From Ascidiaceihabitans sp039975415 (lineage in GTDB: Bacteria; Pseudomonadota; Alphaproteobacteria; Rhodobacterales; Rhodobacteraceae): a stretch of 64,000 nt of DNA. Made by a program: the position numbers and the translations under genes. Positions 24,083 to 32,811 of the stretch are shown here, one piece after another. The stretch is from assembly GCF_039975415.1 (NCBI RefSeq), contig NZ_JBDWHD010000011.1; one strand, written 5' to 3'. Below the pieces are notes generated by a model, which made no database searches, was not told the DNA's origin, and saw only the letters and a list, made by a program, of their open reading frames with translations. Position 1 is the first letter of the stretch, and each line of letters starts with the position of its first letter.

Positions 24083-24960
24083 GATCCCGCCTTTTCGACA
24101 ACACGTTCCAGAATGGCGAAAAGTTCATCCAGAAGGCGGATTTTCAACTGATCTTTGCGATATGCCAGCCCCAATATCCGCGTCGGCGCGTCCTGCCCCA
24201 ATGCCAATCGCTTCACCGGCACACTTTCCAGCGGTTTGACGGCAAGACTGGGCACGATGGACACCCCAAGGTTGGCGCGCACCATACTTGAGATGGCCTC
24301 GGGGCTGTCCAACTCCATGGTTTCGGTCACACGTAGCCCTTTCGACAAAATCCAGTTGTCGATCAGGGTGCCGACCACGGCATTGCGGTTAAATCGAATA
24401 AAGGGGCGGGTCTTGAGCAAGGCAATAGGATCATCACCTTGTTCCTCCATGGCAGCGATCAGCTCCATCGGTTCTTCTGTCAGGTCGCGGAACTGAATGC
24501 CGTCTGGCATCAGATGCGGTTTTGTAACGATGGCCGCGTCCAGATCACCGCGTGCGACATCGGCCAACAATGTACCCGTCAAACCCGGACGGATGCGCAA
24601 TCCGACATCGGGAAAATTGGTTTTCAAAATGGCCATGGCCTGTGGCGTCAATCCGGTCAAAGTGGTGCGCAACACCCCCAATGTCACCAACCCGTTCAAG
24701 CCGCCATCCCCCAAAACCGACGGCACCAGATTGTCATAATCCGCAACCAGTTTGCGGGCCTTGGCCACAATTTGATGCGCCACCGGAGTTAATTCAGGGG
24801 TGCGTGTGCTGCGATTGAAAAGGGCGACACCAAGGTCAGCTTCCAAGGTTTGCATTTGTTGGCTGACAGCCGCGTGGGTCACATGCACGACGCCAGCGGC
24901 TGCCGTAAACGTGCGTGTATCGGCAATCGCAATCAAGGTGCGCAACAAGCGAATGGTCAT
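24079..24960 (-). CDS. LysR-family transcriptional regulator
   Basis: This 293-residue regulator has the N-terminal winged helix-turn-helix (MTIRLLRTLIAIADTRTFTA, AAVSQQMQTLEADLGVALFNR near 30-50) and a periplasmic-binding-like co-inducer domain from about residue 90. I take the ATG at 24960, which has GGAG at good spacing, over a GTG five codons upstream. It is divergent from the TctCBA transporter genes, and a LysR-type dyad lies in the 130-base gap. The usual logic of the family predicts that it controls the divergent transporter and perhaps the FRD/dehydratase operon in response to the transported acid. Confidence 0.92.
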   Translation of the reverse strand: MTIRLLRTLIAIADTRTFTAAAGVVHVTHAAVSQQMQTLEADLGVALFNRSTRTPELTPVAHQIVAKARKLVADYDNLVPSVLGDGGLNGLVTLGVLRTTLTGLTPQAMAILKTNFPDVGLRIRPGLTGTLLADVARGDLDAAIVTKPHLMPDGIQFRDLTEEPMELIAAMEEQGDDPIALLKTRPFIRFNRNAVVGTLIDNWILSKGLRVTETMELDSPEAISSMVRANLGVSIVPSLAVKPLESVPVKRLALGQDAPTRILGLAYRKDQLKIRLLDELFAILERVVEKAGS

Positions 24961-24981
24961 TTCAGGCTCCGACACATCATA

Positions 24982-25000
24982 AGCTATTCTTTCAGTAGCT
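24982..25000. promoter_or_regulatory. LysR-type operator between lysR and tctC
   Basis: AGCTA-N9-TAGCT is a perfect dyad containing the T-N11-A signature of LysR regulators. It lies 22 bases upstream of the lysR start and about 90 bases upstream of the tctC start, the normal place for an autoregulatory and activating site. Confidence 0.5.
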
Positions 25001-25090
25001 GTAAGATATTTTAACTACTTTTAAGCACAGCTTACGCCTACACTTCCCTCAAGCCTGTTTCAACTGGCACAGAACAATAGGGAGGACATC

Positions 25091-26068
25091 ATGACATTTC
25101 ACAAATTGACATCCGCACTTGCATTGGGCGCGGCATTATCCGCGACGACGGCAGCCGCTGAATACCCCGAGCGGGCCATCAAGATGGTGATCCCCTACGG
25201 CGCAGGTGGCGCCACAGACATTTCTGCACGCACCATTGCCGAACCTTTGGGCGATGCGGTGGGCCAGCCCCTGATCATGGCCAACGTGACTGGCGCGGGT
25301 GGTGCTACCGGATCCGTGACGGTCCAAAATGCCAAGGCCGACGGCTATACCATGTTGTTCGCCCGTGTCGGTTCCCATTCGGTGAACCCCGCGATGAAAG
25401 CCACATTGCCTTACACGCTAGACGATTTTCGCTTTGTAACGGTCTATGAAATCAACCCTGTCGCATGTGCGGTAACCCCTGCGTCAGGCATCAATTCCAT
25501 GGACGAACTGATTGCCAAAGTCGCCGAAGGTGGCGTCAGCTACAGTTCTTCCGGTGTCGGGTCGTTGTTGCATTTGGCGGGTGCCATGGTGCTGAAGGAA
25601 TTTGGCGTGGATGATCCCCTTACGGCCGCAACGCATATCCCACAAAAGGGTGGCGGTGCTGCCGCGACGGCTGTTTTGAACGGCACTGCGACGTTTCTAT
25701 GCACCAACTCTTCCGCTTTGGCGGGCTTTGTGGCCAATGGTCAGCTGAAGCCTTTGATGGTGACAACGCCGGAACCCGTTGTGGGTTTTGACGCCCCGAC
25801 CGCCAATGATCTGGGCAAAGACCGCCTGAACAAGCTGGTTGGTTGGACAGGCATTGCAGGGCCGGATGATCTGCCTGACGATGTTGCCGCAAACTGGGGT
25901 GAATGGATGGCCGCAGCCACCCAAGATGCCAAGTTCAACGAAACCATGAGCGCAAGGGGATCAGTCATCGAATTGATGAACCCCGAAGAAGCCAACGCCT
26001 TTATTCAAGGCCAATACACAATCTTCCGCGATCTTGTGGACGAATTGGGTATGCGAATCGAAGGCTGA
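25091..26068 (+). CDS. tctC: Tripartite tricarboxylate transporter substrate-binding protein (TctC/Bug family)
   Basis: This 325-residue periplasmic binding protein has a signal peptide (residues 1-23, cleavage near AAA|EYP). The Bug-family signature is YPERAIKMVIPYGAGGATDISAR (the first beta strand and the carboxylate-binding loop near 25-47), with the second loop around SSSGVGSLLHLAG. Bug proteins bind di- or tricarboxylates and related acids. GGGAGGA precedes the ATG. A strong hairpin follows (26099-26129), probably limiting transcription into the membrane genes so that the binding protein is made in excess. Confidence 0.92.
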   Translation: MTFHKLTSALALGAALSATTAAAEYPERAIKMVIPYGAGGATDISARTIAEPLGDAVGQPLIMANVTGAGGATGSVTVQNAKADGYTMLFARVGSHSVNPAMKATLPYTLDDFRFVTVYEINPVACAVTPASGINSMDELIAKVAEGGVSYSSSGVGSLLHLAGAMVLKEFGVDDPLTAATHIPQKGGGAAATAVLNGTATFLCTNSSALAGFVANGQLKPLMVTTPEPVVGFDAPTANDLGKDRLNKLVGWTGIAGPDDLPDDVAANWGEWMAAATQDAKFNETMSARGSVIELMNPEEANAFIQGQYTIFRDLVDELGMRIEG

Positions 26069-26098
26069 CATCCGGTCATTTTTCAAGCACTGCGACCT

Positions 26099-26129
26099 GA
26101 CGCGGCCCCCGACACCGGGCGGCCGCGTC
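26099..26129 (+). terminator. Intra-operon hairpin after tctC
   Basis: GACGCGGCC (26099-26107) and GGCCGCGTC (26121-26129) are a perfect 9-bp stem extended by an inner CCC/GGG. There is no T tract, so it is more likely an attenuator or 3' stabiliser than a full terminator. Confidence 0.6.
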
Positions 26130-26149
26130 CTTAACAAGGGACAGCTGAT

Positions 26150-26638
26150 ATGTCACCAAAAGTCGTTCAGCTTAGGCTGGGGATCGGCGCGTGTATCGCG
26201 GCACTTTTTTTGGGGTTTCTTGCGATCCCCACATGGGTGTCATCGCCCAGCAACGTGTCCAACATTGTGCTGTCTCCGACATTTTGGCCTTATGTTCTGA
26301 CGGGGCTTACGGGATTGATCGGTTTGGGGCTGATCCTTGTGGGGCGCTTCGCCAGCCCTGACGTCACACCGGATGCAGCAACCGAAACCGATGGCGCGTC
26401 ATGGCTGCGTTTGGCGGCATTGGCAGTCATCATGGCGTTGACCATGTTGGCGCTGCCCCGCCTTGGCATGGTCTGGACCACCATGCTGGTCTTCTTCGTC
26501 ACGGCGATCCTGTTTCGCACACGGCACCCACGCATCGCATTGGCCTGCGCAATTCTGATCCCGTTGGGATTGTACATTTTCTTTGCGCATGTCGCCGGTG
26601 TCGCCATCCCGCAAGGCAACTTTGTGAGACTGCCATGA
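26150..26638 (+). CDS. tctB: Tripartite tricarboxylate transporter small membrane subunit (TctB)
   Basis: This 162-residue protein has about four predicted membrane helices (near residues 8-30, 44-63, 83-100 and 130-150), as in TctB. It works with TctA as the membrane part of a secondary, ion-driven transporter fed by the binding protein TctC. Position between tctC and tctA and the four-base overlap with tctA (ATGA) support this. The sequence itself is poorly conserved in the family, so much of the assignment comes from context. Confidence 0.88.
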   Translation: MSPKVVQLRLGIGACIAALFLGFLAIPTWVSSPSNVSNIVLSPTFWPYVLTGLTGLIGLGLILVGRFASPDVTPDAATETDGASWLRLAALAVIMALTMLALPRLGMVWTTMLVFFVTAILFRTRHPRIALACAILIPLGLYIFFAHVAGVAIPQGNFVRLP

Positions 26639-28119
26639 GCTTTGCCGACAGCCTTATGACAGGGCTTGGCCTTGTCGCATCATTCGAAGCCTTTCTGGCG
26701 CTTTTTGCGGGCATCTGCATCGGCGTTGTGGGTGGCGCCATTCCGGGTTTGTCCGCGACGATGGCTGTCGCGTTGACCTTGCCCTTTACGTTTTCACTGC
26801 AACCCATCACCGGCATTTTGTTGCTGTTGGGTGTGTACAAAGGCGGCATTTTCGGGGGATCGATCCCTGCCATCCTGATCAAGACACCGGGCACGCCCGC
26901 GTCATCGGCCACAATTCTGGATGGTTATCCCATGGCCGAAAAAGGCGAAGCGGGTCGTGCCTTGGGTATGGCGCTTTGGGCGTCTTGCACCGCCGATTTG
27001 GTATCAAACCTAGCGCTGATCCTGTTTGCGGGATGGCTGGCATCCTTTGCCCTTAGTTTCGGACCGCCGGAGTTCTTTGCACTTATTCTGTTTTCACTGA
27101 CCATCATCGCGGGTGTGTCCGGCGAAAGCCTGTTGCGTGGCGCTTTGTCGGCGATGTTGGGGTTGCTGCTGGCGACTGTGGGCCTTGATCTGGTCTATGG
27201 CACGAACCGTTTCACATTTGGCGATCCCAACATGATGGGCGGTTTGAATTTCATCGCCGTGTTGATCGGGTTGTTTGCCATCCCCGAAATCATCGCAATG
27301 GCGTGGAACCCTGTCGCACATTTGGGAAAGGCCCGCGCTTTGGGCCAAAGCAAGGTCAGCTTCAAAGACTACCGCCGCAGCTTCAAATCCATCATCCGTG
27401 GCAGCATGATCGGGGTGTTCCTTGGTTCTATTCCAGGCATCGGCGCCGCCCCGTCTGCGTTTCTGAGCTATTCAGAAGCCCGGCGAAAATCACCCAACAA
27501 AGACAAGTTTGGCATCGGTGAAATCGAAGGCGTTGCCGCCTCTGAGGCCGGCAACAACGGCGTGGCAGGGGCGACGCTGATCCCGTTGTTGGCGCTTGGC
27601 GTGCCCGGTGATGTCATCACGGCCATCATCATCGGCGCCTTTATGGTGCATGGCCTGCAACCCGGACCCATGATGTTTTTGCTGAACGCGGATATTGTCT
27701 ATGGGTTGTTCATCGGTTTGATCGTCAGCTCGGCCTTTTTGTTCGTGGTCGGCAGCGTTGCCATCAAGGGGTTCCGCTTTGTGGCAGACGTCCCCAAACG
27801 CATCCTGATGCCTGCCGTTTTGGTGCTGTGCATTTACGGCGTGTACGCGGTAAACAACAACATCTTTGATGTGGGTGTAATGTTCGTCATGGGTTGGGTC
27901 GGGTATCTGATGATGCGGTACAGCGTCCCCGCAGCGCCTTTCCTGATTGCATTCATTCTTGGCCCTTTGCTGGAAGACAACTTTCGACAATCCATGTTGA
28001 TGTCGGGCAGCGACCCCGCGATTTTATTGCGTGGCCCAATCACATGGTTCTTCTGGGGGCTGACCGTGCTGACAATCTTTGCGATTGTGCGGGCTTTGGT
28101 AAAAAGCAAAAAGGTCTGA
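26635..28119 (+). CDS. tctA: Tripartite tricarboxylate transporter large permease (TctA)
   Basis: This 494-residue permease has about eleven or twelve helices. TctA landmarks are visible: GICIGVVGGAIPGLSATMAVAL (near residue 24), ILIKTPGTPASSATILDGYPMA (near 78), and GSIPGIGAAPSAFLSYSEA with the later GVPGDVITAIIIGAFMVHGLQPGP. It is the ion-coupled channel of the transporter. The long open frame beginning at 26401 overlaps tctB in another frame; the start at 26635 overlaps the tctB stop by four bases. It ends 26 bases before the convergent WYL regulator gene. Confidence 0.95.
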   Translation: MSFADSLMTGLGLVASFEAFLALFAGICIGVVGGAIPGLSATMAVALTLPFTFSLQPITGILLLLGVYKGGIFGGSIPAILIKTPGTPASSATILDGYPMAEKGEAGRALGMALWASCTADLVSNLALILFAGWLASFALSFGPPEFFALILFSLTIIAGVSGESLLRGALSAMLGLLLATVGLDLVYGTNRFTFGDPNMMGGLNFIAVLIGLFAIPEIIAMAWNPVAHLGKARALGQSKVSFKDYRRSFKSIIRGSMIGVFLGSIPGIGAAPSAFLSYSEARRKSPNKDKFGIGEIEGVAASEAGNNGVAGATLIPLLALGVPGDVITAIIIGAFMVHGLQPGPMMFLLNADIVYGLFIGLIVSSAFLFVVGSVAIKGFRFVADVPKRILMPAVLVLCIYGVYAVNNNIFDVGVMFVMGWVGYLMMRYSVPAAPFLIAFILGPLLEDNFRQSMLMSGSDPAILLRGPITWFFWGLTVLTIFAIVRALVKSKKV

Positions 28120-28144
28120 GCCGGTCGCGAGTCAAAGCCTAGGG

Positions 28145-28834
28145 TTATGACCCTCTAAGCGCACGGGTGGACACCGTTTCATCCTTTTGGGTGGCTTCCC
28201 AAAGCGCAAGCAATGCGGCCCCTTGTCCCGCGAAATGGTGTTCTGTTTCAACGCATGTGGGCATGCGATCCATGCGAAAGTGTCGTAGACCACAGCGCAA
28301 TTCACACCACGCGACAGCCATAGCAGCGTCCATGTAATAGACCATTGCGATGGGCCAAATCACACGTTCGGTCCGGTGGTCGTTCACATCACTATAGGTG
28401 ATGCGCAGCTTGCGTTCATCGCGGATGGCGCGACGCACCAACCCCAAATCCACCGGCGTCGCTTCGACCCCGTAGGACGACGCCACAAGCTGGCGCGTGC
28501 CCGGGGCCACCTGATGCAATTTACGTGCAGCCCGCACCGCCGCACGCCACAGGCCAGCATCACCGGTCCGTGCAATCATGCTGAGGCCCACAGCGACAGC
28601 TTCGGCTTCTTCCATATCCAGATTGAGACTTGGCAAATCATACCCTTTGCGCATGACATAGCCTACCCCCGCTTCCCCATAGATCGGGGTCTGGCGGGCC
28701 TGCAACGTCGCAATATCACGGTAGATCGTCCGCACCGAAACCTCTAACGCATCGGCCAAGTCCTGCGCCAACACCGGTCGGGAACTCATGCGCAACATTT
28801 GAATGATTTCAAAAAAGCGATTGGTTTTAGACAC
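28145..28834 (-). CDS. HTH-WYL transcriptional regulator (DeoR/YafY type)
   Basis: This 229-residue regulator has an N-terminal winged helix (RFFEIIQMLRMSS, ALEVSVRTIYRDIATLQ near residues 5-45, then GYVMRKGYDLP) and a C-terminal ligand-sensing WYL-type domain (YSDVNDHRTERVIWPIAMVYY near 150). I take GTG 28834 as start because AAGGGA lies eight bases upstream; an upstream ATG adds nine residues. It is divergent from the EamA permease gene, which is the most likely target. Confidence 0.85.
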   Translation of the reverse strand: MSKTNRFFEIIQMLRMSSRPVLAQDLADALEVSVRTIYRDIATLQARQTPIYGEAGVGYVMRKGYDLPSLNLDMEEAEAVAVGLSMIARTGDAGLWRAAVRAARKLHQVAPGTRQLVASSYGVEATPVDLGLVRRAIRDERKLRITYSDVNDHRTERVIWPIAMVYYMDAAMAVAWCELRCGLRHFRMDRMPTCVETEHHFAGQGAALLALWEATQKDETVSTRALRGS

Positions 28835-28933
28835 AGGCTTGTCCCTTTTTTGTGCCCTCATAGACTAACACCACTGACACGCAGATGTCAGGAGACATGC
28901 ATTATTGCTGCTCTAAACAACAGGACAGCACCT

Positions 28934-29815
28934 ATGCCAGATCATCAACAACACCCCCAACACCGCATCGGTGTTATTCTTGTCATTGTCTCAGCGATGG
29001 TTTTCTCAAGCGCGGGTATCTTCACCAAAGGCGTAGAGACCGCCGCATGGGACATCATTTTCTGGCGCGGGGTCTTTGCTGCGGGTTTCACGTTGCTGTA
29101 CCTTGGGCTGCGCGGTGCGTTGCGTCGGGAAGTTCGGGCAATGACCCGGCCTGCCTACGGCGCGGCCTTGCTGCTGGCCTCTGGCACAGCGGCCTTCATT
29201 CCGGCCTTCAAGCTGAGCACCGTGGCCAATGTCGCCATCATCTACGCTGCTGCCCCTTTTGTCGCCGCCGCTTTGGCGTGGGGTCTGATCCGCGAAGCGC
29301 CCACAAAAACCGTCATGATCGCAAGTACCGCAGCGTTTGCAGGCGTGTTTGTCATCCTGTCAGGCTCACTTGGATCGTTGCACATTGCAGGGGACGCGCT
29401 GGCTTTGTGGATGACATGTATGATGGCAGGCAGCATGGTCATCTACCGTCGCTTCCCCGAAACGCCAGCAGCGCTGCCAGCAGCACTGTCTTCCATCATT
29501 CTGCTGCCCATCGCCGCCATTCTGGGCGCCCCGTTTGAGGTACCAGTTTCGGATCTTCCCGTTCTGGCAGCGTTTGGACTGGTGTTTGCCGTTGCATCCG
29601 TCACCTTATCTGAAGGCGCGCGACGCCTGCCTTCGGCAGAAACCGCATTGCTTTCAATTTTGGAAATGCCGCTGGCCCCGGTTCTTGCCCTGCTGATCCT
29701 GAACGAACACCCTGCCCTACAAACGCTTGCAGGCGGGGCGATCATCTTGATTGCAATTGTCTGGTCGCAACGCAAAGGGGCCGCTTCTGGCGGGGGGCAG
29801 GCCAAAGCCCCCTAG
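28934..29815 (+). CDS. EamA (drug/metabolite transporter, DMT) family permease
   Basis: This 293-residue protein has ten hydrophobic helices in two EamA repeats: residues about 10-140 with IIFWRGVFAAGFTLLYLGLRG, and about 150-285 with LPSAETALLSILEMPLAPVLALLILNE, the typical end of the second repeat. Members export amino acids, nucleosides or other metabolites. The start at 28934 is the first Met after the divergent promoter region. Right after its stop the minus strand carries a transporter remnant, so an old rearrangement joined the two here. Confidence 0.9.
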   Translation: MPDHQQHPQHRIGVILVIVSAMVFSSAGIFTKGVETAAWDIIFWRGVFAAGFTLLYLGLRGALRREVRAMTRPAYGAALLLASGTAAFIPAFKLSTVANVAIIYAAAPFVAAALAWGLIREAPTKTVMIASTAAFAGVFVILSGSLGSLHIAGDALALWMTCMMAGSMVIYRRFPETPAALPAALSSIILLPIAAILGAPFEVPVSDLPVLAAFGLVFAVASVTLSEGARRLPSAETALLSILEMPLAPVLALLILNEHPALQTLAGGAIILIAIVWSQRKGAASGGGQAKAP

Positions 29816-29923
29816 AACCCGATGGCCCAAGGCGGCCAGCATCATCCCCCCAATCAAGAAAGCCAGCGTGGGCTTTTGCATCTGAGCGATGATCGTGGTG
29901 GCAACGTCTGCAAGCATACCCAT
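29816..29923 (-). pseudogene. N-terminal remnant of an SbtA-type bicarbonate transporter
   Basis: About 36 codons read MGMLADVATTIIAQMQKPTL followed by AFLIGGMMLAALGHR. This resembles the start of the sodium-dependent bicarbonate permease family (SbtA, DUF897), which typically has a QSPTLAFLIGGM-type first helix. After residue 36 the frame runs into antisense of the EamA gene and loses all similarity, so only the first helix survives. It is a deletion remnant and not a small gene. The rest of the 29816-30121 gap (29924-30121) holds nothing else I can assign. Confidence 0.6.
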
Positions 29924-30121
29924 GGCGCGTTCCTTTATGTGCGTTGGAACACGATGTAGCTGTGATCAAGTCATTATAAAAATATAACTTTTTGAGATTT
30001 TTGTTCACTTTAATAAATCAATGACGCGACGGATGTTATCACTTCTGCGTGCCACCCTCCTTGCGCCGCGCACCACATGACATAGGTTAGGCCGACAGAA
30101 TTTACCCGAAAGGCACGTCAC

Positions 30122-30991
30122 ATGAGCGACCCAACATACACCCCCCCCGCAGTCTGGACATGGGACACGTCTTCAGGCGGGAAATTCGCCAACATCAACC
30201 GCCCCATCGCAGGGCCCACCCACGACAAGGAACTGCCGATCGGCAAGCACCCCTTGCAGCTGCATTCACTGGCGACGCCAAACGGCGTTAAAGTGACCGT
30301 ACTTTTGGAAGAGCTTTTGGAAGCGGGCCACAAGGGCGCGGAATATGACGCCTATCTGGTGAACATCGGTGAAGGGGATCAATTCGGGTCCGGTTTTGTC
30401 GACATCAATCCGAATTCCAAAATCCCCGCTATGATGGACCGATCCGGCGACACACCTGTGCGCTTGTTCGAAAGCGCGTCGATTATGCTGTATCTGGCGG
30501 AAAAATTTGACGCCTTCGTCCCGACAGACGCAGCAGCCAAAGCCGAAGTTATGAATTGGGTGTTCTGGCAAATGGGCAGCGCCCCGTATCTGGGCGGTGG
30601 CTTTGGGCATTTTTATGCCTACGCGCCAGAAAAGTATGAATACCCCATCAACCGTTTCACAATGGAAACCAAGCGCCAGCTGGATGTGTTGGACCGGCAA
30701 CTGGCGGAAACGTCTTACATCGCGGGCGAAGACTATACGATCGCGGATATGGCGATTTGGGCCTGGTACGGCCAGTTGGTGCTGGGACGTCTTTATGAGG
30801 CCGCTGAATTCCTGGATGTGAAAAGCTACAAGCACGTCGTGGCTTGGGCCGAAAAAATCGATGCACGACCTGCCGTGACGCGCGGACGTATGGTGAACCG
30901 TCCGTTTGGCGAGCCGTCCATGCAATTGCATGAACGTCACGATGCGTCAGATTTCGAAACCAAGACCCAAGACAAAATTGGCGACGCATAG
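30122..30991 (+). CDS. yghU: Glutathione S-transferase family disulfide-bond oxidoreductase (YghU type)
   Basis: This 289-residue enzyme resembles E. coli YghU, which reduces organic hydroperoxides and disulfides using two bound glutathiones. The N-terminal extension before the thioredoxin-like domain (PAVWTWDTSSGGKFANINRP) is the mark of this subgroup. The GSH site is in LATPNGVKVTVLLEELLEAG (near residues 50-70) and NSKIPAMMDRSGDTPVRLFESASIMLYLAEKF. The C-terminal all-helical domain starts near residue 140. It is a monocistronic gene, and a family A palindrome follows the stop. Confidence 0.92.
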   Translation: MSDPTYTPPAVWTWDTSSGGKFANINRPIAGPTHDKELPIGKHPLQLHSLATPNGVKVTVLLEELLEAGHKGAEYDAYLVNIGEGDQFGSGFVDINPNSKIPAMMDRSGDTPVRLFESASIMLYLAEKFDAFVPTDAAAKAEVMNWVFWQMGSAPYLGGGFGHFYAYAPEKYEYPINRFTMETKRQLDVLDRQLAETSYIAGEDYTIADMAIWAWYGQLVLGRLYEAAEFLDVKSYKHVVAWAEKIDARPAVTRGRMVNRPFGEPSMQLHERHDASDFETKTQDKIGDA

Positions 30992-31002
30992 AACGGAATG
31001 CT

Positions 31003-31057
31003 GGGGGCTCTGCCCCCGGCGTTTCACGCCTCCCCCGAGATATTTTTAGCGAAAAGA
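31003..31057 (-). repeat. Dispersed intergenic palindrome, family A, copy 3 (inverted)
   Basis: On the minus strand it reads TCTTTTCGCTAAAAATATC, CGGGGGAGGCGTGAAACGCC and GGGGGCAGAGCCCCC. The central AGTCC/GGACT stem of the other copies is replaced by GGCGT/ACGCC, a compensating change that keeps the pairing. It lies between the convergent ends of yghU and the permease gene. Confidence 0.82.
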
Positions 31058-31069
31058 GGCACGGGTATC

Positions 31070-32746
31070 TTAAGTTTGCCGTCCGACCTGTCGGCAAATC
31101 AGAATAACGGGCAACAACCCCATTGCCACAATCACCAAGCTGGGGACCGCGGCCCCATCCAACCGTTCATCCGATGCAAGCCGATATGCCTGTACTGCCA
31201 ATGTGTCATAGTTGAAGGGGCGCATGATTAAAGTTGCAGGCAATTCTTTCATCACATCCACAAATACAATCAGCAATGCCGTCAACAAACTAGGTGTCAG
31301 AATCGGCAGATGAACCCGTCGCAATGTACCGATTGGCGTTTGCCCCAATGACCGACTGGCTGCATCCATATTTGCATGCACCAGCGCCTGCCCCCCTTCA
31401 TATGCCCCCAGCGCCGCCGCGGAAAAGCGCACCAGATAGGCGCCAATCAACAACCAGATAGACCCTGTAATCAGCAACCCTGTCGACACATCAAACGTCG
31501 CACGCATCCAGCCGTCCAGCGCGTTGTCAAAGGCCGCAAATGGCACCAGAAGCCCCACGGCAATCACGCCGCCCGGCACAGCATATCCCAACCGTGCCGC
31601 ATAAGCCGCACCCGCTGATATACGCCCCGGCTGCAAACGTTGGTAGAACCCAACGACAATCGCAGCGCACACCGTGACCACGGCTGCAGTTCCCGCCAAT
31701 GTCAGCGAATTTTGCAAAAAGCCCAGATAGCGGGCGCTTAGCAAATTCTGCTCTGATCCCAGCCCCATCCAAAACAAGACCGCAGCCGGAAGCAAAGCCC
31801 CCAGAACCACGGGCAACAGGCACGCAGCACACGCGGCCCAACCGGCCCAGCCCTTTAGTAAAATGAGCGTTTTGTCCTGAGACCGTCGCGCAGGGTCATA
31901 GTATTTTGAACGGCCGCGTTGCATGCGTTCCAACACGGCCAACAACAAGGCGAAGCTAAGCAAGCACAAAGCCAGTTGCGCAGCCCCTACCCGATCCGCC
32001 AATGAAAACCAGCTTGTGTAGATCCCTGTGGCAAAGGTCTGCACGCCAAAATAGGCAACGGTTCCGAAATCCGCGATGGTTTCCATAACCGCCAACAATA
32101 CCCCCGCGGCAATTGCAGGTCGTGCCAACGGCAAGCTGACGCGAAAGAAAGCTGACCACGCAGAGCTTCCCAACGCACGCGCCGCCAGAAATGTCGTGCC
32201 GCTTTGCTGCAAAAACGATGCCCGTGCCAAAAGGTAAACGTAGGGGTAAAGCACCAGAACCAACATCAATGCAGCCCCCCCCAAAGATCGGATTTCAGGG
32301 AACCAATAGTCGCGCGGACCGTAGCCCATCACATCACGCAATGCCGTTTGAACAACGCCGGGATGATCCAGAATATGGGTGTAGGCATAGGCCAGAACAT
32401 AGGCTGGAAACGCCAACGGCAGAACCAGAACCACCTCGATCCAGCGCACGCCTGGGAAGCGGGTCATCGTCACAAGCCAAGCCGCACCTACGCCAATCGC
32501 AAAAGTGCCAAACGACACAATCAAAGCCAACAGCAACGTGTTGCCCGCATACCGCGGCAACACAGTGCTTACCAAATGCGCAACCGTATCTGTGCCCCCG
32601 CTAAAGGCCGCCACGACAACGGCAAGCATCGGCAGCAAACACACCATCGCCACACCAAGCGCTACAACGCTAAGCCCGCGCGGCGCAAAGCGCGCACGGC
32701 GATGTGGCCGGACGCGCGGTGTGTCGGGAAGGATTTGATCAGTCAT
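31070..32746 (-). CDS. Iron(III)-type ABC transporter permease with two fused modules (FbpB/AfuB)
   Basis: This 558-residue membrane protein has about twelve helices in two tandem permease modules. Each has the cytoplasmic ABC-contact (EAA-like) loop: AARALGSSAWSAFFRVSLPLARPAI near residue 190, and AASRSLGQTPIGTLRRVHLPILTPSL near residue 470. The architecture and motifs match ferric-ion or thiamine permeases. No ATPase or substrate-binding protein gene adjoins it, so its partners must be encoded elsewhere. It lies downstream of the PaaK-like gene in the same direction after 65 bases. Co-transcription with the uptake operon is possible but unproven. Confidence 0.9.
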   Translation of the reverse strand: MTDQILPDTPRVRPHRRARFAPRGLSVVALGVAMVCLLPMLAVVVAAFSGGTDTVAHLVSTVLPRYAGNTLLLALIVSFGTFAIGVGAAWLVTMTRFPGVRWIEVVLVLPLAFPAYVLAYAYTHILDHPGVVQTALRDVMGYGPRDYWFPEIRSLGGAALMLVLVLYPYVYLLARASFLQQSGTTFLAARALGSSAWSAFFRVSLPLARPAIAAGVLLAVMETIADFGTVAYFGVQTFATGIYTSWFSLADRVGAAQLALCLLSFALLLAVLERMQRGRSKYYDPARRSQDKTLILLKGWAGWAACAACLLPVVLGALLPAAVLFWMGLGSEQNLLSARYLGFLQNSLTLAGTAAVVTVCAAIVVGFYQRLQPGRISAGAAYAARLGYAVPGGVIAVGLLVPFAAFDNALDGWMRATFDVSTGLLITGSIWLLIGAYLVRFSAAALGAYEGGQALVHANMDAASRSLGQTPIGTLRRVHLPILTPSLLTALLIVFVDVMKELPATLIMRPFNYDTLAVQAYRLASDERLDGAAVPSLVIVAMGLLPVILICRQVGRQT

Positions 32747-32811
32747 ACCGCTATTTCGACTATTTTAGTCAGAATATCCAGTGTAAGAAACCGCACCTCA
32801 AAACAAGGTCC

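Noticed and set aside
26401..26634. Upstream extension of tctA
   Set aside because: It overlaps tctB in another frame and lacks a ribosome binding site; the ATG at 26635 overlaps the tctB stop as in a coupled operon.
29717..29815. C-terminal half of the 69-codon minus-strand frame as a small gene
   Set aside because: It is antisense to the end of the EamA gene; only 29816-29923 has family-like sequence.
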